Below, one piece after another: positions 1-6,641 of a DNA stretch of 10,804 bases; position 1 is the first letter of the stretch; each line of letters opens with the position of its first letter. Both the position numbers and the translations under genes were made by a program. The notes beneath the pieces are model-generated. The model ran no database searches, was not told the DNA's origin, and was given only the letters and a program-made list of their open reading frames with translations. The DNA lies in contig JAGWKW010000030.1 in the NCBI GenBank assembly GCA_028865155.1, positions 1 to 10,804 of the forward strand, in the 5' to 3' direction. Source of the DNA: Alphaproteobacteria bacterium. GTDB lineage: Bacteria > Pseudomonadota > Alphaproteobacteria > UBA9219.

Positions 1-490
1 CATTCACGCGCAGCGACAGCGACATGATCTCGTCGATTTCGTGAGGCGAGGCCCAGCCGAAAGCGGTGATATGCTCGTCCGACACCATCGGATCGCCAAG
101 CTCGTCGTTCTTGTAATAAAACTCGACGATCGAACGCGGCAGGATCGTGCCTTCGGGAATGCCCAAACGCTTGGCCAGCGATCCCGCGACGACGTTGCGC
201 ACGACGACTTCAATCGGGATGATCTCGACCTTGCGGATCAATTGCTCCCGCATATTCAGGCGGCGCATGAAATGCGTCGGTACGCCGATTTCGCCGAGTT
301 TTGTCATCAAATATTCGGAAATGCGGTTGTTCAGCACGCCTTTACCAGTGATCGTGCCTTTTTTTGCGCCGTTTCCGGCGGTGGCGTCGTCCTTGAAGTA
401 CTGGACGAGCGTACCCGGTTCCGGCCCTTCGAACAGCACCTTGGCCTTACCTTCATAGACGCGGCGGCGGCGGCTCATGCGAAAATTCAT
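1..490 (-). CDS. purC: Phosphoribosylaminoimidazole-succinocarboxamide (SAICAR) synthase, N-terminal 163 codons, cut by window edge
   Basis: PurC ligates aspartate to CAIR using ATP, giving SAICAR in de novo purine synthesis, in the cytosol. Read on the minus strand from ATG at 490, the protein starts [20 protein letters not shown], with the YEGKAK nucleotide-binding strand typical of the family. It continues with [46 protein letters not shown] and [14 protein letters not shown], all recognisable PurC blocks. The frame is open to base 2, so roughly the C-terminal third of a normal ~250-residue enzyme lies outside the window. The start at 490 is preferred over the internal ATG at residue 5 because an AGGAG lies 4 nt upstream of it; for the internal ATG the spacing would be 16 nt. 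It lies 105 bp downstream of recG on the same strand but has its own promoter candidate. purS, purQ or purL would be the usual neighbours off the left edge; that is inference. Confidence 0.96.
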   Translation of the reverse strand, partial: MNFRMSRRRRVYEGKAKVLFEGPEPGTLVQYFKDDATAGNGAKKGTITGKGVLNNRISEYLMTKLGEIGVPTHFMRRLNMREQLIRKVEIIPIEVVVRNVVAGSLAKRLGIPEGTILPRSIVEFYYKNDELGDPMVSDEHITAFGWASPHEIDEIMSLSLRVN

Positions 491-509
491 CTCACTCCTG
501 CCTGAAAAC

Positions 510-530
510 GCCCGCTCCAAGCGAACGGGC
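510..530 (-). promoter_or_regulatory. Small hairpin in the purC 5' leader
   Basis: Read on the minus strand, GCCCG at 530-526 and CGGGC at 514-510 form a 5-bp GC stem around an 11-nt interior. A competing stem (CGCT/AGCG with a 3-nt loop) lies inside it. It begins about one base from the expected purC transcription start and ends about 9 nt before the AGGAG ribosome binding site. A short GTTTTC follows, so a weak terminator for recG read-through is possible, but the T run is only four long. A 5'-terminal mRNA-stabilising hairpin is the alternative. Confidence 0.35.
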
Positions 531-537
531 ACAAAAA

Positions 538-566
538 CTTATAGCAAGCCGCCTATGCCAAAACAA
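538..566 (-). promoter_or_regulatory. Candidate sigma70-type promoter of purC
   Basis: On the minus strand, TTGTTT (566-561) is followed after exactly 17 nt by TATAAG (543-538). The predicted transcription start is near 531, giving a leader of about 40 nt before the purC ATG. It lies wholly between the recG stop and the purC start, so purC can be transcribed apart from recG. No operator such as a PurR site was recognised. Confidence 0.55.
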
Positions 567-595
567 CGATAATAACGCCCTGAAATAAAAGGCAT

Positions 596-2677
596 TTACC
601 CCGCCCGTAAAAGCGGCACCGCCGCGTCGCGGTTGAACAGGTAAAGCAGCGTTCGCACCGCCTTGCCGCGTTCGCTTGTCAGCTCCGGGTCTTTGGCCAG
701 AATCATCGCTGCATCGTCATGCGCGATGTCGATCAGGGCGCCGTCGCGCGACAGATCGGCAAGCCGGAATTCGCGCATCCCGCTTTGCCGCGTGCCAAGC
801 AGCTCGCCCGCGCCGCGCAGGCGCAAATCTTCCTCGGCGATTTTGAATCCGTCTTCGGTGTCGCGCAGCATTTTAAGCCGCGCCTTCGCCGTTTCGCCGA
901 CCGGCGATTGATGCAGCAGCAGGCAATGCGATTTCGCTGCGCCGCGCCCGACGCGTCCGCGTAACTGATGAAGTTGCGCCAGCCCGAAACGCTCGGCATG
1001 TTCGACGACCATGACCGTTGCGTTCGGCACGTCGACGCCGACCTCGATCACCGTGGTCGCGACCAGCGCCTTGATTTTCCCGGCGGCGAAATCTTCCATC
1101 GTGCGGTCTTTCTCCGCGCCCTTCATGCGTCCGTGGACAAGCCCGACTGTGTCGCCTCCAAGGAACTTGCGCAACAGCCCCACGCGTTCGGTCGCTGCCG
1201 CAAGGTCGAGCGTTTCGGACTCCTCGACCAACGGGCAAACCCAATAGACCTGTGCGCCTTTTGCAATCTGCCGCTTGATGCCTGCGATGACTTCGTCGAG
1301 CCGCGCCATGTCGATCAGGCTCGTATCGATTTTCTGCCGCCCCGCCGGTTTGTCGAGCAGCCGCGACACATCCATATCGCCGTATGCGGTCAGCGTCAGC
1401 GTGCGCGGGATCGGCGTCGCGGTCATGGTCAGAATGTCGACGCCGCGTCCTTTGTCCGAAAGCAGCAAACGCTGATTGACGCCGAAACGATGCTGCTCGT
1501 CGATGACGGCAAGGCCCAGATCGCGAAACGCGATATCCTGCTGGAACAGCGCATGCGTGCCGACGACAAGCTTCAAATCCCCGTTTGCAAGCCTGTCCAG
1601 AACTTCCTGCCTTTGCCTGCCGCGCCCGCGACCGACCAGAAGGCCGATTTCGACGCCGACCGGTGCAAGAAGTTTCGACAGTTTCACATGATGCTGCCGC
1701 GCGAGGATTTCCGTCGGTGCCATCATCGCGGCCTGTGCGCCGGATTCGACCACCTGCAGCATGGCCGTCAGCGCGACGATGGTTTTACCTGCGCCGACAT
1801 CGCCCTGCAAAAGACGCAGCATCCTTTTCCCGGTTTTCATATCCGCCGCAATTTCGGCAATCGCCTGCCTTTGCCCGCCCGTCAGCGTGAAGGGCAGCGA
1901 CGCTTCGAGTTTCCGCGTCAGCGCGCCGGTTCCGGCAAAGCTGCGGCCCTTGATGTCCTTGTAATGCGCGCGAATGATCGACAGCGATACCTGATCGGCC
2001 AGCAATTCGTCATAAGCCAGCCGCCGCCGCGCGGGCAGGGGGGCCGCTTCATTCGCAGGCGCTGGACGATGCGCGGTCAGCAGCGCCTCTTTCCACGCGG
2101 GCCAAGTTTCGCGTTTGAGCAAATGCGGGTCGACCCATTCCGGCAGTTCCGGCGCGCGGGCCAAAGCCTGTTCGACCAGTTTGCGCAGCATCTTGCCGCT
2201 GATCCCGGCCGTGAGGGGATAAACGGGTTCGTATTTCGGAATCTCGCCCGCCCGTCCGACTGCAACTGCGTAATCCGGGTGGTTCATGACCCAGCCGTTA
2301 CGGTAGCGTTCGATTAGCCCGCTAACGACGACCTTGCCGCCGACGGGATAGATTTTTTCGAGATAATCGCCTTTGACATTGAAAAAGGTCAAAGCGATAT
2401 GCGCGCTGCCGTCGTCGGCGATGATGTGATAGGGCAAGTGCCGCCGCGCGGGCTTCTGATGTTCAAGGATGGCCAGTGTTAGCGTCGCGATCTTGCCGCT
2501 TTCGGCATGGCGCAGGGCGGGGGCATAGGCGCGGTCGATAACCCCCGATGGCAAATGCCACAGCAAATCGGCCACATAATCGCCGCATAACTTCTTGTAA
2601 AGCGCGCCCATCCGCGCGCCCACGCCTTTCAGCGAGGTTATGGGGGCGAAAAGCGGGTAAAGAATTTGCGGACGCAT
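596..2677 (-). CDS. recG: ATP-dependent DNA helicase RecG
   Basis: RecG is a monomeric SF2 double-strand DNA translocase that reverses stalled forks and branch-migrates Holliday junctions, D-loops and R-loops. With start ATG at 2677 the protein has 693 residues, the normal family length. Residues 1-~150 form the wedge region, starting MRPQILYPLFAPITSLKGVG as in alphaproteobacterial RecG, with an OB-fold segment after it. Walker A GDVGAGKT is at 292-299, the DEQH Walker B at 393-396, a TATPIPRTL motif III follows, and motif VI QLRGRVGRG is at 571-579. The C-terminal TRG region (DGFKIAEEDLRLRGAGELLGTRQSG) is intact. An upstream in-frame TTG at 2692 is rejected as start: it is part of a TTGAGGAC that places GAGG at good distance from ATG 2677. 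recG is divergent from sdhE-mfd across a long palindrome, and purC follows on the same strand after 105 bp. No key residue is missing. Confidence 0.97.
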   Translation of the reverse strand: MRPQILYPLFAPITSLKGVGARMGALYKKLCGDYVADLLWHLPSGVIDRAYAPALRHAESGKIATLTLAILEHQKPARRHLPYHIIADDGSAHIALTFFNVKGDYLEKIYPVGGKVVVSGLIERYRNGWVMNHPDYAVAVGRAGEIPKYEPVYPLTAGISGKMLRKLVEQALARAPELPEWVDPHLLKRETWPAWKEALLTAHRPAPANEAAPLPARRRLAYDELLADQVSLSIIRAHYKDIKGRSFAGTGALTRKLEASLPFTLTGGQRQAIAEIAADMKTGKRMLRLLQGDVGAGKTIVALTAMLQVVESGAQAAMMAPTEILARQHHVKLSKLLAPVGVEIGLLVGRGRGRQRQEVLDRLANGDLKLVVGTHALFQQDIAFRDLGLAVIDEQHRFGVNQRLLLSDKGRGVDILTMTATPIPRTLTLTAYGDMDVSRLLDKPAGRQKIDTSLIDMARLDEVIAGIKRQIAKGAQVYWVCPLVEESETLDLAAATERVGLLRKFLGGDTVGLVHGRMKGAEKDRTMEDFAAGKIKALVATTVIEVGVDVPNATVMVVEHAERFGLAQLHQLRGRVGRGAAKSHCLLLHQSPVGETAKARLKMLRDTEDGFKIAEEDLRLRGAGELLGTRQSGMREFRLADLSRDGALIDIAHDDAAMILAKDPELTSERGKAVRTLLYLFNRDAAVPLLRAG

Positions 2678-2684
2678 CGGGCAT

Positions 2685-2692
2685 GTCCTCAA
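2685..2692 (-). promoter_or_regulatory. Ribosome binding site deciding the recG start
   Basis: TTGAGGAC on the minus strand puts GAGG 9-10 nt before ATG 2677. The TTG inside it is in frame with recG and could be miscalled as the start codon. The same octamer, TTGAGGAC, occurs in mirror orientation at 2808-2815, because both copies lie in the arms of the palindrome described separately. Confidence 0.7.
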
Positions 2693-2720
2693 TTAAGCGA
2701 TCTTGGGCTGCAAATTGCGC

Positions 2721-2750
2721 TTTTCCGCATTTTTTCTGCTCACGTATGTT
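2721..2750 (+). promoter_or_regulatory. Weak candidate promoter for sdhE-mfd
   Basis: TTTTCC (2721-2726) and TATGTT (2745-2750) are separated by 18 nt on the plus strand. The -35 match is poor, so this call leans on its mirror-image partner and on position: it lies at the centre of the divergent region, about 120 bp before sdhE. A transcript from here would contain only the right arm of the palindrome and so could not fold into the full hairpin. Confidence 0.3.
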
Positions 2751-2779
2751 AAATACGCTGCGCGAAAAAATGCGGAAAA
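2750..2779 (-). promoter_or_regulatory. Weak candidate promoter for recG
   Basis: On the minus strand TTTTCC (2779-2774), an 18-nt spacer and TATTTA (2755-2750) mirror the plus-strand candidate base for base in spacing, because both sit in the palindrome. The predicted start would give a recG leader of roughly 65 nt ending in the TTGAGGAC ribosome binding site. The two candidates share base 2750, so RNA polymerase could probably occupy only one at a time. Confidence 0.3.
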
Positions 2780-2867
2780 CCCCAATTTTCGCCGCAAGCT
2801 TGCTTAATTGAGGACACGCCCTGAGATTTATTATAAAGCTTTGGCCGGATTTGTGGAGTTATTGGCT

Positions 2868-3134
2868 ATGAGCGACGAAGAAAGGCGCAAACGCCTGCGG
2901 TTCCGGAGCTGGCATCGCGGCACGCGGGAAATGGATCTGCTGCTCGGCAGCTTTGCCGACGCGCATGTGCCCGGCTTTACGCCTGCCCAGCTCGACCAGT
3001 ATGAGGAACTCCTGACCATCAACGACCCCGACCTGTATAGCTGGGCCACGGGCACGGCAGCCGTGCCGCCCGAACAGGACGGCGCGGTTATGCAACTGTT
3101 CTGCGCCCACAGTTACAGTAAAATCTCAGGTTAG
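2868..3134 (+). CDS. sdhE: FAD assembly factor SdhE (succinate dehydrogenase assembly factor 2 family)
   Basis: SdhE is a small cytosolic protein that binds the SdhA flavoprotein and promotes covalent attachment of FAD, needed for active succinate dehydrogenase (complex II). The 88-residue product matches the family's usual ~80-100 residues. It carries the diagnostic RGxxE motif at R17-E21 inside RFRSWHRGTREMDLLLGSF, followed by the helical LDQYEELLTINDPDLYSW segment typical of the fold. Start ATG 2868 is preceded by GGAG at 2855-2858 with 9 nt spacing. The frame stays open upstream to a TTG at 2808, but that TTG belongs to a palindrome arm and the added residues are not family-like, so the longer form is rejected. 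The stop is 3 nt before the mfd start, indicating one transcript and probable coupling. No sdh structural genes are nearby. Confidence 0.93.
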   Translation: MSDEERRKRLRFRSWHRGTREMDLLLGSFADAHVPGFTPAQLDQYEELLTINDPDLYSWATGTAAVPPEQDGAVMQLFCAHSYSKISG

Positions 3135-3137
3135 GAT

Positions 3138-6100
3138 ATGTTTGCAACCGGCTGGGATATAAAGGAAAAAGCCAAAACAATTCTGGCGGGTGTGCCCGAA
3201 GGCCATGACGCGCGCGTGCTGGCCGACCTTGCCGCGCGCGCGCATAGCGTGTCCGGGCAACCCCTGATCCATGCCGCGCTCGACGATGCGCGGGCGGCTT
3301 TGCTGGCCGACGCACTGGGTTTCTTCGCCCCTCACTGCGAGGTCGTTAACTTTCCGGCCTGGGACTGTTTGCCCTATGACCGGGTTTCCCCCCATGTCGA
3401 TATAACCGCCCAGCGCATTACGGGCCTGAGCCGGTTACGCGGCGCTTTCGCCAAACCCTGTATTGTCCTGACCACGACCAACGCGGCGGTGCAGAAAATC
3501 CTACCGCCGGACGTGCTGGAACAGGTCAGCCTCGACGCCGCCACGGGCGACACGCTGCCCTCCGACAGGCTGCGCCGCTTTCTGGCGCAAAACGGCTATG
3601 TCAATGCCGGGACGGTGCGCGAGGCCGGGGAGTTCGCCCTTCGCGGCGGCATCGTCGATCTGTTCCCGCCTGGTTATGATGCGCCGCTGCGGCTGGATTT
3701 TTTCGGCGATGAGATCGACAGCATCCGCGTTTTCGATCCGCTCACGCAAACCACGACCGGGAAAATCGACCGTTTCCATCTCGGCCCCATAGCGGAGGCG
3801 GTGATGAACGAAGCCTCCGTCGCGCATTTTCGCTCCCAATACCGCGCTTTGTTCGGCGCGGTAACCGACAGCGACGCCCTATACGAAGCCGTTACCGAAG
3901 GGCGGAAATTTCCGGGCGTCGAGCATTGGCTCGGCCTGTTCTATCCGCGCCTTTACAGCCTGTTCGATTATCTGCCCGACGCGCCGGTGACGTTCGATCA
4001 TCAGTCCGGCGAGGCGGTCAAATCCCGTTTGCAGCAGGTCGAAGATTTTTACGGCGCGCGCCTCGCACTTTATCAGGCCGCCAAACGTGCGAAAAAGCGC
4101 GACGGCAGCGTGCCCTACAAGCCTGCGCCGGTCGAAAGCCTGTATCTGTCGCAGGCGGTTTGGGACGAAACGCTTGCGGGCAGGGCGGTCGCGACTTTGT
4201 CACCTTTTGCCGCCGTCGAAACCGGCACGGATATCGACTGCCACGGCGCGCGCGGGCGTGACTTTGCCGATGCAAGAGCGTTACAGAAACAGGACGCGCT
4301 TTACGACGAAGTCCGCAAACACATCGAAATTTTTCAAAAACAGAACAAACGCGCCGCCATCGCCTGTTATTCGCAAGGTTCGGCCGAGCGCATGGCCGGG
4401 CTGCTCCGCACACATGGCGTTTCGGCGCAATCCGGCGTCGAAAGTTACGACGCGCTGCGCAAGCTCGATACCAAGCTGGTTGGGCTTGTCATCCTCGGTC
4501 TCGAACACGGATTTGTATCGCCCGACCTCGCCGTCATCACCGAACAGGACATCCTCGGCGACCGTCTGGTGCGCGCGCCGAAAAAACGCCGCGCCGCAAA
4601 ACAGTTCCAGATCGAGCTGGGCAGCCTGAACCCCGGCGATTTCGTCGTCCATGCCGAACATGGCATCGGCCGTTACGACGGGCTGGAAACCGTCACCGTC
4701 CTCGGCACCGCGCATGATTGCGTGAAGCTGATCTATGACGGCGGCGACAAGCTGTTCGTTCCGGTCGAAAACCTCGACCTGCTGACCCGCTATGGCGGCG
4801 AGGAATCCGGCGCGTCGCTCGACAAGCTCGGCGGGCTGGGCTGGCAGCAACGCAAATCCCGCGTCAAGAAACGGCTCAAGGACATGGCCGACGCGCTCAT
4901 GAAAATCGCGGCGGCGCGCGAGATCAAACAGGGCGAGATTATCGACGTGCCCGAAGGAACCTATCAGGAATTCGCGGCGCGCTTTCCCTATGTCGAAACC
5001 GAAGATCAGGAACGCGCCATCGGCGAAGTTCTGGCCGATCTGGCAAGCGGCAGCCCGATGGACAGGCTCGTCTGCGGCGATGTCGGCTTCGGCAAGACCG
5101 AGGTTGCGTTGCGCGCCGCCTTCGCCGCCGTGCAGGCGGGGTTGCAGGTCGCCGTGGTCGTGCCGACGACCTTGCTCGCGCGCCAGCATTTCAACAACTT
5201 CACCGCGCGTTTTCGCGGCTTTCCCGTTCGCATCGCGCACTTGTCGCGCATGGTGTCGAAGGCCGAAGCCGACCGCACAAAGGAAGATGCACGCGAAGGC
5301 CGCGTCGACATCGTCATCGGCACGCATGCGCTGCTCGGCAAGGAGGTCGCGTTCAAAAATCTCGGCCTCCTGATTATCGACGAGGAGCAGCATTTCGGCG
5401 TCAAGCAGAAGGAACGGCTGAAAGAGCTTCGCGCCGAAGTTCATGTGCTGACGCTGACCGCGACGCCGATCCCGCGCACGCTGCAACTGGCATTGGCAGG
5501 CGTGCGTGAACTAAGCCTGATCGCGACGCCGCCGCTCGACCGGCTTGCGGTGCGGACTTTCGTCCTGCCTTACGATCCGCTTGTGATCCGCGAAGCGATC
5601 ATGCGCGAACATTATCGCGGCGGGCAGTGTTTTTACGTCTGCCCGCATATCGAAGACCTCGACAAGGCCGCAGGCGCGTTGCGCGAGCTTGTCCCCGAAG
5701 TCAAAATCACGCTCGCGCACGGGCGCATGACGCCGACGCAACTTGACGACATCATGACCGCTTTCGACGCGCGGCAGTTCGACATCCTGCTTGCGACCAA
5801 TATCGTCGAATCCGGCCTCGACATTCCGAACGCGAACACGATCATCCTGCACCGCGCCGACCGTTTCGGCCTTGCCGGGCTGTATCAGCTTCGGGGGCGG
5901 GTCGGGCGCGGCAAGCTGCGCGGCTATGCCTATCTGACCTATGCGCCCGATGCGCCATTGTCGCAAACCGCGCAACAAAGGCTTGAGGTCATTCAGACGT
6001 TGGAGCAGCTCGGTGCGGGCTTCCAGCTTGCGAGCCACGACATGGATATTCGCGGTTCCGGCAATTTGTTGGGCGAAGAACAATCCGGCCATGTCCGCGA

Positions 6101-6632
6101 AGTCGGGGTCGAGCTTTACCAGCAAATGCTCGAAGATGCGGTAGCGGCGGCGCGTGTGGGCGGCGCGGAAATGGGCGAAGACAGATGGACGCCGCAAATC
6201 AATCTCGGCCTGTCGGTGCTGATCCCCGAAACCTATGTCGCCGATCTGAATGTACGGCTCGGCCTCTATCGCCGCCTGTCGGACATGATGGATGCGGCGG
6301 AAATCGAAAACGCGGCGGCGGAAATGATCGACCGTTTCGGCCCCCTGCCGCCCGAAGTCGAAAATCTTTTGCAAACGGTTGCGATCAAAATCCTGTGCCG
6401 CAGGGCAGGGGTGGCGAAAATCGACGCGGCGGCGAAGGGCGCGGTCATTGCGTTCCACAAGGACAAATTCGCGCGGCCCGACCGGTTGCTGGCATGGATC
6501 GCGGCACAGGCGGGCACGGTCATCGTTCGCCCAGATCAAAAGCTTGTCATCGCCCGCGCATGGGAAGATGCCGAAGCCCGCCCGGCACGGGTCAAGAAAC
6601 TGCTCGAAGATTTCGTGGAAATGGCAGCCTGA
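3138..6632 (+). CDS. mfd: Transcription-repair coupling factor Mfd
   Basis: Mfd recognises RNA polymerase stalled at lesions, pushes it off by ATP-driven translocation and recruits UvrA for nucleotide excision repair. The 1164-residue product is full length for the family. The N-terminal UvrB-like module includes LPYDRVSP (78-85). The RNA polymerase-interacting, CarD-like domain begins near G500 (GDFVVHAEHGIGRY) and runs to about 580. The SF2 motor shows Walker A GDVGFGKT (647-654), DEEQ (748-751), TLTATPIPRTL (772-782) and motif VI QLRGRVGRG (917-925). The translocation-in-RecG region follows with DMDIRGSGNLLGEEQSG, and the C-terminal D7 domain (about 1035-1150) with MIDRFGPLPPEVENLL is present. 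The ATG has only a weak AGGA directly in front of it, which overlaps the sdhE stop, so translation probably depends on coupling to sdhE. It converges with the yejA-like gene, leaving 9 nt between stops and no visible terminator. Confidence 0.98.
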   Translation: MFATGWDIKEKAKTILAGVPEGHDARVLADLAARAHSVSGQPLIHAALDDARAALLADALGFFAPHCEVVNFPAWDCLPYDRVSPHVDITAQRITGLSRLRGAFAKPCIVLTTTNAAVQKILPPDVLEQVSLDAATGDTLPSDRLRRFLAQNGYVNAGTVREAGEFALRGGIVDLFPPGYDAPLRLDFFGDEIDSIRVFDPLTQTTTGKIDRFHLGPIAEAVMNEASVAHFRSQYRALFGAVTDSDALYEAVTEGRKFPGVEHWLGLFYPRLYSLFDYLPDAPVTFDHQSGEAVKSRLQQVEDFYGARLALYQAAKRAKKRDGSVPYKPAPVESLYLSQAVWDETLAGRAVATLSPFAAVETGTDIDCHGARGRDFADARALQKQDALYDEVRKHIEIFQKQNKRAAIACYSQGSAERMAGLLRTHGVSAQSGVESYDALRKLDTKLVGLVILGLEHGFVSPDLAVITEQDILGDRLVRAPKKRRAAKQFQIELGSLNPGDFVVHAEHGIGRYDGLETVTVLGTAHDCVKLIYDGGDKLFVPVENLDLLTRYGGEESGASLDKLGGLGWQQRKSRVKKRLKDMADALMKIAAAREIKQGEIIDVPEGTYQEFAARFPYVETEDQERAIGEVLADLASGSPMDRLVCGDVGFGKTEVALRAAFAAVQAGLQVAVVVPTTLLARQHFNNFTARFRGFPVRIAHLSRMVSKAEADRTKEDAREGRVDIVIGTHALLGKEVAFKNLGLLIIDEEQHFGVKQKERLKELRAEVHVLTLTATPIPRTLQLALAGVRELSLIATPPLDRLAVRTFVLPYDPLVIREAIMREHYRGGQCFYVCPHIEDLDKAAGALRELVPEVKITLAHGRMTPTQLDDIMTAFDARQFDILLATNIVESGLDIPNANTIILHRADRFGLAGLYQLRGRVGRGKLRGYAYLTYAPDAPLSQTAQQRLEVIQTLEQLGAGFQLASHDMDIRGSGNLLGEEQSGHVREVGVELYQQMLEDAVAAARVGGAEMGEDRWTPQINLGLSVLIPETYVADLNVRLGLYRRLSDMMDAAEIENAAAEMIDRFGPLPPEVENLLQTVAIKILCRRAGVAKIDAAAKGAVIAFHKDKFARPDRLLAWIAAQAGTVIVRPDQKLVIARAWEDAEARPARVKKLLEDFVEMAA

Positions 6633-6641
6633 CCACGGTGT

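Larger units (their letters stand above)
2679..2821. repeat. 143-bp gap-free imperfect palindrome between recG and sdhE
   Basis: Every position i can be set against 5500 - i without any gap; counting by hand, 55 of 71 pairs are Watson-Crick. Two blocks are perfect: 2684-2698 with 2802-2816 (15 bp, containing TCCTCAATTAAGC) and 2721-2736 with 2764-2779 (16 bp, TTTTCCGCATTTTTTC). The centre CGTAT/ATACG (2743-2747 with 2753-2757) surrounds GTTAA and is separated from the inner block by six unpaired positions. The left end stops one base from the recG start codon; the right end lies 46 bases before the sdhE start codon. No flanking direct repeat marks it as an inserted element. It could be a symmetric divergent regulatory region, an inverted duplication of the recG leader, or a copy of a palindromic repeat family. 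Confidence 0.85.

Noticed and set aside
41-505. Plus-strand open frame of 154 codons at the left edge
   Set aside because: Antisense to purC, which is well supported by conserved blocks in the opposite strand.
968-2317. Plus-strand open frame of 449 codons
   Set aside because: It lies antisense inside recG, whose product is a clear full-length RecG; the translation shows no family features and is a GC-rich codon shadow.
2679-2821. Transposon or MITE explanation for the palindrome
   Set aside because: No target-site direct repeat is visible next to 2679 or 2821, and no second copy was noticed in the window; a repeat family elsewhere in the genome cannot be excluded.
4281-5486. Minus-strand open frame of 401 codons
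   Set aside because: Antisense to the RNA polymerase-binding and helicase parts of mfd; composition is that of a shadow frame and there is no ribosome binding site.
5511-6539. Minus-strand open frame of 342 codons
   Set aside because: Antisense to the mfd C-terminal half; no recognisable motifs.
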